Shown piece by piece: positions 55,506 to 63,926 of a stretch of DNA of 64,000 nt (within the stretch, counting starts at the first letter, position 1; the number at the start of each line of letters is the position of its first letter). The DNA is from Serratia sp. PL17. GTDB lineage: Bacteria; Pseudomonadota; Gammaproteobacteria; Enterobacterales; Enterobacteriaceae. The notes under the pieces are model-generated. The model worked only from the letters and a program-made list of their open reading frames with translations, ran no database searches and was not told the DNA's origin. The stretch is from contig NZ_JAFIBY010000004.1 of assembly GCF_017832355.1 (NCBI RefSeq), positions 310,001-374,000 on the forward strand, read 5' to 3'. Position numbers and translations under genes: made by a program.

Positions 55506-58500
55506 ATGGAGACACCATTAAGCACGCTGCAGCAGGCTTACCTGCTCGGGCGCAGCGAACAATGGCCGCTAGGCGGCGTGGCAATGCACGACTTTCGCGA
55601 ATATCGCGGTCTGCAGTTGGACGTGGCGCGGTTGGAAAACCGACTGAGTGAACTGGTGCTGCACTATCCGGCGCTGCGCACCTGTATCGATCCTCACCGT
55701 TTCACCCAGCATGTACGACAGGAAGCCACGCTGAACCTGGATCGTCACGATCTGCGTGAGTTCGATCATGAGGTTGCACAACAACGGCTGGCAGCCCTGC
55801 GCGATCAATACTCGCACCAGCGGCACGATCCTACGCAGCCTTTGTGGCGTATCGCCGTCATTCAATTGCCGGAGATGCAGGACGCCCATCACGACAGCGT
55901 GGTTTTCACCAGCTTCGACGCGCTGATCCTCGACGGCCAGGGCATTTCCACCGTGATTGCTCGGTTATTTGACGACACCCCGCTGCGGCCCGTCGCCCCC
56001 CCGGCACCACCCGCCGCCGCCAGCGCAGAACAGCGTCAGACGGATGCGGCCTATTGGCAGGCCAAGTTGCAGAACGTCACCACGCCGTCGGCGCTACCCT
56101 GGCGTACTCCGCTGGCTAATATCAAGTCTTCACGCTACCGCCGCGCCACGTTGACGCTGCCACGCGAAACGTTAAAACAGTTCTCACGCCTGGGCTCTGC
56201 CCACGCATTGCTGCGCAACAGCAGCCTGTCGGCACTGATCCTCGATACGCTGGCGCAGTGGACCACCGACGGCGAGCTGTGCGTCGGCGTCCCCGTCGCC
56301 TTTCCCGCTGCGGACGGCGCACTCAGCAACGCCTCTACCTTCGTGGCGGTGCGCTATGCGCGTCAGGGTGGCACCTTTGTCAGCCGCGCGCAGGCATTGC
56401 AAGACGACGTATTAGGTGCGCTCGATCACCTGACATTTTCCGGTGTTGATTTGGCGCGACAGTTGCTGAACCACAGCCAGGGATCGCCTGCGCTGCCGGT
56501 GATCCTCACCAATTGCTTAGGTTGGGAGACGCTGCCAACCAATGCCCCCGTGCGCTACCATGACGGCGTGACGCAGACACCGCAGGTGGCGATCGATATT
56601 CGGCTGACGCAGGACGCCGACAAGAATCTGCTGCTGTGCGTCGACTATGCCGAACAGGCACTGGACGGTGAGCAGGTACAGGCGATGCTGAGTGCGCTGC
56701 AACGCCGGATAACGTTAATGTGCCGGGACGGCGATTTGGAGATCGCCCCAGCGCAATTTATCGATTATCAGCACTATCGCCATAACCACAGCGAGACGGC
56801 ATTTACCGCCTATCCATACCTGGCGCAGTTGGCTGACCGGCTGTTTAACGATCCACAGCCGCGACCGGCCTTGATCTGCGATCAACAGAGCCTGACATAC
56901 CCAGAACTTGGCCGGCAAGTCGGCAGCGTAATGGCCAATCTGCAACGGCGTGGCCTGAAACCTGGCAGCGTGCTGGCCTTGTATCTGGCACGCAGCCCAG
57001 AGCATGTGACGATCTCCCTCGCCTGTGCACTGCTGGGTATTATTTGGGTGCCGATCGACATCAACTCCCCCCCTGAGCGCACCGCTTATCTGCTGAGCAA
57101 CTGTCGGCCGGATCTGGTGGTACACCAGGGTGAGCTGGAAACGGAGCACGGGATAACGCCAGAGGAACTGCTGGCCCCCACGGCAGACGCAGCCAAGCTA
57201 CCGGACAGCCAGGCGCTGGCCGATCGCAGCGTCAGCACCGAGGCCAGTTATTACCTGTATACCTCCGGCACGACCGGCAAACCAAAATGCGTGGTGCTCA
57301 ACAACCGCGCAACGGCCAACGTCATCGGCCAAACCCTGCAACGCTGGGCGGTTACCGCTGATGACGTGATGATCTCAGTCACGCCGCCGCACCACGATAT
57401 GTCGATGTTTGATCTGTTCGGTTCGCTCAGCGCCGGGGCGACGCTGGTACTACCGGCACCGCATCAGGAAAAAGACGCCATCAGTTGGAACCAGTTGGTA
57501 GAGCGCCATCGCGTTAGCCTGTGGTGTTCGGTGCCCGCCATTTTGGAAATGCTGCTCACCTGCAAAACAGACGACAGCCTGCGCTCACTGCGCTTGGTGG
57601 CCCAAGGCGGTGATTACATCAAACCGGCAACGGTGCAGCTGTTACGTGGTTTGCGCCCCGACATCAGCCTGTTCTCACTCGGTGGCCCGACCGAAACCAC
57701 CATCTGGAGCATCTGGCACCCGATTGCGGAACAGGATACCGGCACCGTGCCTTATGGCCAGCCGTTGCCGGCCAACCAATACTTTATCTGCCATGACGAC
57801 GGCACCCATTGCCCGGCAGGGGTGGTTGGACGTATTCATACGGCGGGGGTTAATCTGGCATTGGGCTATCTGGAAGACGGCGCTCTAAAACAACATGACT
57901 TTGTCACCCTGGACGGCCCCGACGGGCAACCGCAGCGAGCCTTCCGCACCGGCGATCAGGGTTACTATCGTGCAGACGGCAATATTCTGTTCGCCAGCCG
58001 GGTGAACGGTTATGTGAAAATCCGTGGCGTGCGCGTCTCATTACCGGAGATTGAAGACGTGCTGCGCGGGCATGAGGCCATTCTCGATATCGTGGTCGTG
58101 GATTACCCAGGCGGCGACAATGCCGAAGCCACGCTGGGGGCGATGTACCTTACCCATGACGGCAAACCGCTGTCGCTAGCGGCCATCCGCGCCTTTTCCA
58201 CCGGCTATCTGCCTTGCACCCATATTCCAACGCGCTTTATCCACGCCGAAACGCTGCCGCTTTCCGGCAACGGTAAAACAGACCGTCACCGCATCCGGGC
58301 GGCGTTCAGCGCTGAGCGTGCAGCACCAGGGCTAAACGCCTGCGCAGCACCGTTGCCACATGCACCCGCGGCAAACAGCGGCAAGATTTTGGCTATCTAT
58401 TTGCAGGCCATCGGTGCAACGCCGCGCCCTGAGTGGGGGGAAGAAACGGCCTTTATCAGCATGGGGCTGAAGCTGCCACATATCCGGCAAGTGGCTACCC

Positions 58501-58592
58501 AGCTCAATGATGCCTTTGGCACCCGGCTCCCCCCCACGCTGCTCATTCCTTGTAAAAATGCGCGGGAGGTCGCAGCGCTGCTGGCGCGTTAA
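55506..58592 (+). CDS. NRPS heterocyclization-adenylation protein with Ser-less carrier-like tail (Cy-A-T*)
   Basis: 1028 aa. Cy domain (about 1-430): LQQAYLLGR, D-x4-D in FDALILDG (Asp138, Asp143), TQTPQVAIDI (356-365). Adenylation domain (about 440-935): LYTSGTTGKPK, SLGGPTETTIW, FRTGDQGYYRADG, RVNGYVKIRG and GNGKTDR with Lys924. Read against GrsA the pocket code is D-M-F-C-A-G-L-I-W-K. The C-terminal ~70 residues look like a carrier (ISMGLKLPHIRQVATQLNDAF) but Leu990 replaces the Ser and Lys989 the Asp. It corresponds to Cy2-A of VibF and should activate Thr (or Ser/Cys). Confidence 0.85.
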   Translation: METPLSTLQQAYLLGRSEQWPLGGVAMHDFREYRGLQLDVARLENRLSELVLHYPALRTCIDPHRFTQHVRQEATLNLDRHDLREFDHEVAQQRLAALRDQYSHQRHDPTQPLWRIAVIQLPEMQDAHHDSVVFTSFDALILDGQGISTVIARLFDDTPLRPVAPPAPPAAASAEQRQTDAAYWQAKLQNVTTPSALPWRTPLANIKSSRYRRATLTLPRETLKQFSRLGSAHALLRNSSLSALILDTLAQWTTDGELCVGVPVAFPAADGALSNASTFVAVRYARQGGTFVSRAQALQDDVLGALDHLTFSGVDLARQLLNHSQGSPALPVILTNCLGWETLPTNAPVRYHDGVTQTPQVAIDIRLTQDADKNLLLCVDYAEQALDGEQVQAMLSALQRRITLMCRDGDLEIAPAQFIDYQHYRHNHSETAFTAYPYLAQLADRLFNDPQPRPALICDQQSLTYPELGRQVGSVMANLQRRGLKPGSVLALYLARSPEHVTISLACALLGIIWVPIDINSPPERTAYLLSNCRPDLVVHQGELETEHGITPEELLAPTADAAKLPDSQALADRSVSTEASYYLYTSGTTGKPKCVVLNNRATANVIGQTLQRWAVTADDVMISVTPPHHDMSMFDLFGSLSAGATLVLPAPHQEKDAISWNQLVERHRVSLWCSVPAILEMLLTCKTDDSLRSLRLVAQGGDYIKPATVQLLRGLRPDISLFSLGGPTETTIWSIWHPIAEQDTGTVPYGQPLPANQYFICHDDGTHCPAGVVGRIHTAGVNLALGYLEDGALKQHDFVTLDGPDGQPQRAFRTGDQGYYRADGNILFASRVNGYVKIRGVRVSLPEIEDVLRGHEAILDIVVVDYPGGDNAEATLGAMYLTHDGKPLSLAAIRAFSTGYLPCTHIPTRFIHAETLPLSGNGKTDRHRIRAAFSAERAAPGLNACAAPLPHAPAANSGKILAIYLQAIGATPRPEWGEETAFISMGLKLPHIRQVATQLNDAFGTRLPPTLLIPCKNAREVAALLAR

Positions 58593-58609
58593 CACCGTTT
58601 AAACGTCGT

Positions 58610-58665
58610 GGCGCAGCATGCTGCGCCCGCTCACAAAGGCAAATTGGGTCGAACGTCTTCGACCC
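58610..58665. terminator. Convergent terminator region of the NRPS locus
   Basis: Two hairpins lie between the convergent Cy-A-T* and VibH-like genes: a perfect 18-bp palindrome (58610-58627, GGCGCAGCATGCTGCGCC) and GGGTCGAA/TTCGACCC (58646-58665, 4-base loop). Confidence 0.6.
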
Positions 58666-58700
58666 CTACCGGTTGCGCTATTACGCCGGGTTATTCCCCC

Positions 58701-60047
58701 TCAGGCGGGCACCGCCATCAGTTCACCCACCGCGGTCTCCAACGCCTCTTCCCGCAATGCTCGCAGTAAAAAATCCTGCAGGGCGTTACCGTAGTCAGCA
58801 ACCCCAATGCCAGGGAACTGCTGCACGTAGATATCAATATCCAGATGTAAATCGTCGGCATCGGTGCGCCCGCGGAAGGTCAGATTAGCGCCGTCACCCG
58901 AGCCACCCGCCAATACCTTGCGTGTGCTGTTGCACCCGCTGAAACCCGCAGGATCAAACGGCTGAACGTTGATAAACGGGGAAATAAACAGACGCGAAGC
59001 CGGCGTCACGCCACGATCGGCGGCGATCTGCCGCAGGCGATAACCGGCGTGGCTGCGTAGCTCACGCAGCGTCTGCGCCAGGTTGGAAAGAAAATGCCCG
59101 AGAGTCTCTTCCACGCGCAGCGACACCAAAAACGGCAGTGTATTGACCGCCAGTGCCGGCGTACTGGTCGCCTTGCTACTACGACGGTTCATTACCGGCA
59201 TCCACATGGTGCGCGTATCGCCCTTATCGTGCGGTAGCGGCGGTAAGGTAAAGAACAGCCAGGCGGCGGACAGTGCCAGCAGCAAATCGGGCCAGCCGAT
59301 GCCGCTACGTTCCGATAACCCACGCAGCCGCTGTGAGATCTCGCCCGGCAGCGCCGTGCTGGTGCTCAGACATTTCACGCCATATTCCCTGCCGCCTTTG
59401 CGTACCGTGGGTAACGTCTGTGACGGCGGTAAATAACGCTGCCAAAAAAGACGATCCTTAGTGCAGCGTTCAGACGTGGCATAGGCCAGCTCATGACGTT
59501 GGAAGGTGTCGAACGCCCCCAATGCTTGCCCTGCCGCACCCTTGCCAAGGAAGTGCGCATACAGCGCGGCGCAGCGGTGTTCGATCAGCGCCATGCCGAA
59601 TCCATCGATGACGATATGGTGCGCACGAACGAACCAGATAAAGCGTGACGGCCCCAGTTTGATTAACCACATTGCCGCCAGCGGCCGGTTGCACAGATCC
59701 ATAGGTTGCCCAATATCCGCCTGGATCAAGCGCATCGCGGATAGGTAGGGATCGGGTTGCTCTTGCAGGTCGATACAATTCAACGCCGGTGCCCAGGAAG
59801 GATCATAACGCTGCTGCGGCGGACGGTCGCCAATACCCGCATTAAAGCGCAGTGCGAATGCCTGCGTTTCGGCAAGCGTGAGGGTAATCGCCCGGCACAG
59901 CGCTATCTCGTCTACCGCTCCGCGTAATTCAGTGGCGTGGGCGACGGTGGAAAACGGCTGCCCGGGATGCAAAGTAAACTCTTCCCAGAAGTCTAACTGA
60001 GCCGGTGTCAGCGGCAGCCATTCTGTAGCCAAAACAGTTTCCGACAT
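58701..60047 (-). CDS. Free-standing NRPS condensation enzyme (VibH-like)
   Basis: 448 aa from the ATG at 60047 (AGGTAGG upstream); a longer frame to 60098 is less likely. A single condensation domain with intact HHIVIDG (143-149) in FVRAHHIVIDGFGMAL, starting WLPLTPAQLDFWEEF as EntF/VibH N-termini do. VibH (440 aa) transfers dihydroxybenzoate from aryl-carrier protein VibB to a polyamine; this gene should play the same role. No carrier or thioesterase is fused. Preceded by the divergent Fur palindrome. Confidence 0.85.
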   Translation of the reverse strand: MSETVLATEWLPLTPAQLDFWEEFTLHPGQPFSTVAHATELRGAVDEIALCRAITLTLAETQAFALRFNAGIGDRPPQQRYDPSWAPALNCIDLQEQPDPYLSAMRLIQADIGQPMDLCNRPLAAMWLIKLGPSRFIWFVRAHHIVIDGFGMALIEHRCAALYAHFLGKGAAGQALGAFDTFQRHELAYATSERCTKDRLFWQRYLPPSQTLPTVRKGGREYGVKCLSTSTALPGEISQRLRGLSERSGIGWPDLLLALSAAWLFFTLPPLPHDKGDTRTMWMPVMNRRSSKATSTPALAVNTLPFLVSLRVEETLGHFLSNLAQTLRELRSHAGYRLRQIAADRGVTPASRLFISPFINVQPFDPAGFSGCNSTRKVLAGGSGDGANLTFRGRTDADDLHLDIDIYVQQFPGIGVADYGNALQDFLLRALREEALETAVGELMAVPA

Positions 60048-60305
60048 GTTACCTACCTTTGATAAGCCATAAACAAATGTTGAAACAACGGAAGCCAAAA
60101 CCCCGCCGCCGCAGATTGCGTCTAATAACGGCCAATACGGGGTAAATACCGGATACGGCCTACCGCCCTATACACAGGCAACCTGGCGTGATCCTTTTTA
60201 TTGTGGTTTGCGTGCTTGCCCCCCTGGCGCACGTAAAACGGGACGGCGCATCCGCCTTTTGCAAGGCCATGACAACGCACAGAAGATGTTTCGGTTCGGT
60301 TACAA

Positions 60306-60340
60306 ATGAAAATGATAATAACACTTATTATCATTTTCAT
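60306..60340. promoter_or_regulatory. Perfect 16-bp inverted repeat: divergent Fur operator
   Basis: ATGAAAATGATAATAA, three spacer bases (CAC), then TTATTATCATTTTCAT: two perfect 16-bp arms containing GATAAT and ATTATC Fur hexamers. The length accommodates overlapping Fur sites. It is 259 bp upstream of the VibH-like gene and 207 bp upstream of the peptide-type binding protein gene, transcribed in opposite directions, and is the only strong feature in this 500-bp intergenic region. Confidence 0.8.
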
Positions 60341-60547
60341 GAATATAGAACAACCTGTTCATACTGTAAATTTGCCTGACGGGGAAGGCTCTATACCGAA
60401 AAGCGCTGTTGAGGATGCTGTAACAAAAACAACAATCGACAACTAGCTCCCATATTCGCGATCAATCACTTATATTTAAATTGAGGGCTGCCTGAATGCC
60501 ACAGCGGCGGCAGTGTCCTCGATTAACCTGAGGGAGCCATCCATTTT

Positions 60548-62146
60548 ATGCATTTTAAACAAAGCACTGTGGGTCTGTTATTGGCGGGAACCGGTTTGTT
60601 GGCGGCGGGCAACGCACTGGCCGCCACGGATACTCTGGTCTATTGCACCGTGGCCTCACCGGAATCATTCAACCCGCAGCTTTCCAGCTCTGGGACCACC
60701 TTTATCGCGACGTCGCAGGTGTTGTACAACCGCCTGCTGACATTGCGTGAAAGCGATAAAACCCCGGCGCCCTCACTGGCGACCGAGTGGACCATCAGCC
60801 CGGATGGCAAAACCTACACCTTTACGCTGCGTAAAGGCGTGAAATTCAACAGCAACAAGTTCTTCACCCCCACGCGTGACTTCAACGCCGAGGACGTCGT
60901 GTTCACCGTGATGCGTCAAAAAGACCCCAATAATCCGTATCACAAGGTATCCGGCGGCAACTACGAGTACTTTACCGACACCGGGCTGGACACGCTGATC
61001 ACCAAGGTAGAGGCAGTGGATAACGACCACGTGCGCTTTACGCTGAGCCAGCCTAACGCCGCGTTCCTGGCTGACTGGACAATGGATTTTGCGTCGATCC
61101 TTTCCGCCGAATATGCCGACGCCATGCTGAAAAAAGGCACGCCGGAAAATGTCGATAACTGGCCTATCGGCACCGGTCCCTTCGCACTGCAACAGTACAA
61201 ACAGGACTCACTGATCCGCTACATCGCCAATCCCCATTACTGGCAGGGCGAAGTGGCCAGCAAGCACCTGATTTTTTCCATTACACCCAACCCGGAAACC
61301 CGGCTGGCCAAGCTGAAAACCAACGAGTGCCAGATCATCCCTGCTCCGCTGGCGGAGCAATTTGACGCCATCAAGAGCGACAAAAACCTGCAGTTGAACA
61401 GTATCGACGGCCTGAACGTCGGCTATCTGGCGTTCAATACCCAGAAGAAGCCGTTTGATAACGTGCTGGTGCGCCAGGCGCTGAGCTACGCGGTAGACAA
61501 AAAGGCGATTGTGGCTGCGGTATTTAAAGACAGCGGCACACCGGCCTATTCGATATTGCCGCCGGGCATGCTGGGCTATAACGACAAACTGCCTGAATAC
61601 GCTTACAACCCGGAAAAAGCCCGTGAACTGCTGAAGCAGGCCGGTTTGGAGAAAGGGTTTGAGACCGACATCTGGTCGATGCCGGTGGCGCGACCTTACA
61701 ACCCTAATTCACGGCGAATTGCCCAGATGATCCAAAACGACTGGGCGAAAGTGGGTGTGAAAGCCAAAATCGTCACCTGGGAGTGGGGCCAGTACCTGGC
61801 CGGGCTGCGCAAAGGAGAACAACAGAGCGCCCTGTACGGCTGGATGTCGGATAACGGCGATCCGGATAACTTCGCTACCCTGCTCAACTGCGCTGGCGTG
61901 CAAACCGGTGCCAACGCGGCCCGCTGGTGCGACAGCAGCTATGACAAACTGATCCAGCAGGCGATTCAGGTCAGCGTCCCTGCCGAACGCGCCAAGCTTT
62001 ATCAGCAAGCGCAGGTGATTTTTGCCCAACAGGCTCCGCTGCTGCCACTGGCTAACGGCAAGGTGTTCTACGCCACCCGCAGCAACGTTAGCGGTTATGT
62101 GGTTGACGTTAACGGCAGTGACTTTGCCAAAGCCAAGGTCAACTGA
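60548..62146 (+). CDS. ABC transporter substrate-binding protein, oligopeptide/dipeptide type (DppA-like)
   Basis: 532 aa. Signal peptide to residue 25 (GNALAATD). SBP_bac_5 fold: TLVYCTVASPESFNPQ, TWTISPDGKTYTFTLRKGVKF-like strand, VFTVMRQKDPNNPYH, YNPEKARELLKQAG and WEWGQYLAGLRKGEQQ. DppA-type proteins bind peptides or haem. No permease or ATPase gene follows. It lies divergent from the VibH-like gene across the Fur palindrome, so it probably is iron-repressed; it may deliver haem, a peptide or a siderophore. Confidence 0.85.
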   Translation: MHFKQSTVGLLLAGTGLLAAGNALAATDTLVYCTVASPESFNPQLSSSGTTFIATSQVLYNRLLTLRESDKTPAPSLATEWTISPDGKTYTFTLRKGVKFNSNKFFTPTRDFNAEDVVFTVMRQKDPNNPYHKVSGGNYEYFTDTGLDTLITKVEAVDNDHVRFTLSQPNAAFLADWTMDFASILSAEYADAMLKKGTPENVDNWPIGTGPFALQQYKQDSLIRYIANPHYWQGEVASKHLIFSITPNPETRLAKLKTNECQIIPAPLAEQFDAIKSDKNLQLNSIDGLNVGYLAFNTQKKPFDNVLVRQALSYAVDKKAIVAAVFKDSGTPAYSILPPGMLGYNDKLPEYAYNPEKARELLKQAGLEKGFETDIWSMPVARPYNPNSRRIAQMIQNDWAKVGVKAKIVTWEWGQYLAGLRKGEQQSALYGWMSDNGDPDNFATLLNCAGVQTGANAARWCDSSYDKLIQQAIQVSVPAERAKLYQQAQVIFAQQAPLLPLANGKVFYATRSNVSGYVVDVNGSDFAKAKVN

Positions 62147-62157
62147 GTGTGACTGCC

Positions 62158-62184
62158 GCGCCGGATGAAATTCGCATCCGGCGC
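62158..62184 (+). terminator. Terminator after the binding-protein gene
   Basis: GCGCCGGATG and CATCCGGCGC form a perfect 10-bp stem with a 7-base loop, followed by TTT. Confidence 0.75.
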
Positions 62185-62249
62185 TTTCCTCGCCTGTAAC
62201 ATTTCGTTACTCTCAGCAGCTAGACGATTTAACATCAAAAGGTAACCCG

Positions 62250-62789
62250 GTGCAGAACTCTTATATGCCAATGCAGATCCGCCTGCACTGGTTGGTGGCG
62301 ATCCTGCTGGTCGTGACCTGCACAACGATTGAGCTGAGAGGTTTTACCCTGCCAGGCACCCCGTTATGGTACGTGCTGGTCGTGACCCACTTCAGTTGCG
62401 GCGTAACGGTCTTTGTCTTGATGATCGCCCGTCTGTTCCTGCGCTGGCGCCACACCAGCCCCGCTATTGCCCCTAAACCGGCAAAATGGCAAACCGGCGC
62501 GGCTCATTTGGTGCATAGCCTGATTTACCTCTTACTGCTGACACTGCCGGTTCTGGGTGTCTATTCCCGCTATCTGGGCGGCAAAGAGTGGTTTCTATTC
62601 GGTTTGCCAATGCCCTTTGCCGACGTTGCCGACCGCCCGCAGGCGCGGGCTATCATCGGCTGGCACAAGACGCTCGCCTCTTTTGGCTACTGGCTGATTG
62701 GGCTGCATGCCGCCGCTGCGCTGTTCCATCACTACATCGTGAAGGACAACGCGCTGGTGCGGATGCTGCCGTGGTTAAATAAGCGCTAA
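62250..62789 (+). CDS. cybB: Cytochrome b561 (CybB-type)
   Basis: 179 aa with four membrane helices and His residues for two b haems: IRLHWLVAIL, VVTHFSCGVTV, AAHLVHSLIYLLL, IIGWHKTLASFGYW and GLHAAAALFHHY. The start is GTG 62250 with AAAAGG upstream; the ATG at 62265 is an alternative. Electron carrier in the inner membrane. It is separated from the binding-protein gene by a terminator, so it is probably independently expressed. Confidence 0.85.
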   Translation: MQNSYMPMQIRLHWLVAILLVVTCTTIELRGFTLPGTPLWYVLVVTHFSCGVTVFVLMIARLFLRWRHTSPAIAPKPAKWQTGAAHLVHSLIYLLLLTLPVLGVYSRYLGGKEWFLFGLPMPFADVADRPQARAIIGWHKTLASFGYWLIGLHAAAALFHHYIVKDNALVRMLPWLNKR

Positions 62790-63327
62790 CATCAAATGTT
62801 AATAAACCGCCCTGCGGCTGATAGACCCTTGGTTAAAGGGCTGTTTATTACAGAGCGCCTATTCCAGGTAAGAAAATAATCAAAGCAATAATGACCACAT
62901 GCATACATATCAATTGAAATAATAAATAACCTCATTAATTAGAGGAAGGCCTGATTGCAAGCTAACAGGGCTGACAAATTTACCGTAGATAAATATAACC
63001 CTTTGTAAGAAAATGAGTTATATCAACCCACCTACTCAACCTTGAATTCAAGATAAAAAATTCTTATATGTCGAGTTGTATCTATTCCAGATTTTGACTA
63101 AGGTTATTCATACAACGAATATGCCAGCCAACTGGCCAACAACGTTAAAATAACATTCATTTTATACAGCTTAAAAACGCCAGTTAATTTTCGGGTTAAC
63201 TCGTCATTTCTCATATTTATATGAGACGACAGAGTGCTGCCTATGACTTTATTAATTAGATCCCACCGACTACACACACAGGAAAGTTAATAAGGCTTTC
63301 CATTCATAAAAAGTCAGGAGAAAAGTA
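62790..63327. other. AT-rich intergenic region
   Basis: 538 bp. A hairpin that may end cybB transcription occurs at 62800-62850 (TAATAAAC/GTTTATTA, with an inner CCCTT/AAGGG pairing). The rest is A/T-rich with no recognisable gene; the promoter of the following gene must be here. Confidence 0.45.
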
Positions 63328-63867
63328 ATGAAAGTAATGACTGGCATTATTCTACCGACAGTTGCCGCCATCACTATGGTTGGTATGGCACAGGCAGCAG
63401 ACAGCAAACAACCGGTGACCGGCAAAGAGACGGTCACCCTGGAACACGTGCATGCCGTACAAGAAAATGGCAGCCCTGCACCCAAGCACGATGCCGCCTG
63501 TATGAAAGAGCTTTCGATGCCCACATCCAAGTATGTCGGCATGAAAGTCACCAGCGAATACACCGTTAACCCCAGCTCTATGATGATGTCCGCAAAATCT
63601 ATGCTGCCGTCCCCAATGGCCACGCAACCGATGGAGTTGACGATTGATTTATCGGCACTGGGTCTGGAAGGGGTTTATGCGTTTGGTGCCTTTAAACCCA
63701 GCGCTTTACCGCAGGACTATGTTTATTTCACCATCGGCAAAGATTTTAAAAACCCCGTCAGCACCTTTATGATTATTAATAAAGGCAAAGAATATAACTG
63801 CGTTATTTCCAGCTCAAACAAAGCGATGAGTAAAGAAGAACGCAAGCACCTTATGGTTAAGAAATAG
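63328..63867 (+). CDS. Hypothetical exported protein, Met-rich
   Basis: 179 aa with an AGGAG ribosome-binding site. Signal peptide to about residue 23 (GMAQAAD). The mature part has a Met-rich stretch (SSMMMSAKSMLPSPMATQPM), two cysteines (AACMKE and EYNCVI) that could pair, and beta-strand segments (TIDLSALGLEGVYAFGAF; FMIINKGKEYNCVISS). I do not recognise the family with confidence; DUF4354-like proteins are a loose possibility. Monocistronic and followed by a hairpin at 63890-63926. Confidence 0.65.
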   Translation: MKVMTGIILPTVAAITMVGMAQAADSKQPVTGKETVTLEHVHAVQENGSPAPKHDAACMKELSMPTSKYVGMKVTSEYTVNPSSMMMSAKSMLPSPMATQPMELTIDLSALGLEGVYAFGAFKPSALPQDYVYFTIGKDFKNPVSTFMIINKGKEYNCVISSSNKAMSKEERKHLMVKK

Positions 63868-63889
63868 CGTGGGATATTGATGGGTAATA

Positions 63890-63926
63890 ATGGGGGCGTG
63901 GGTGGTGTTTACTGTCCAGCCCCCAT
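63890..63926 (+). terminator. Hairpin after the last gene
   Basis: ATGGGGGC and GCCCCCAT pair across a 21-base loop, 22 bp after the stop codon. The large loop lowers confidence. Confidence 0.4.

Noticed and set aside
46900-62146. Enterobactin, yersiniabactin or pyochelin cluster
   Set aside because: No thioesterase, salicylate or DHB genes, reductase or methyltransferase domains; the separated Cy, Cy-A and C-PCP-C set plus a free C enzyme fits vibriobactin-type assembly instead.
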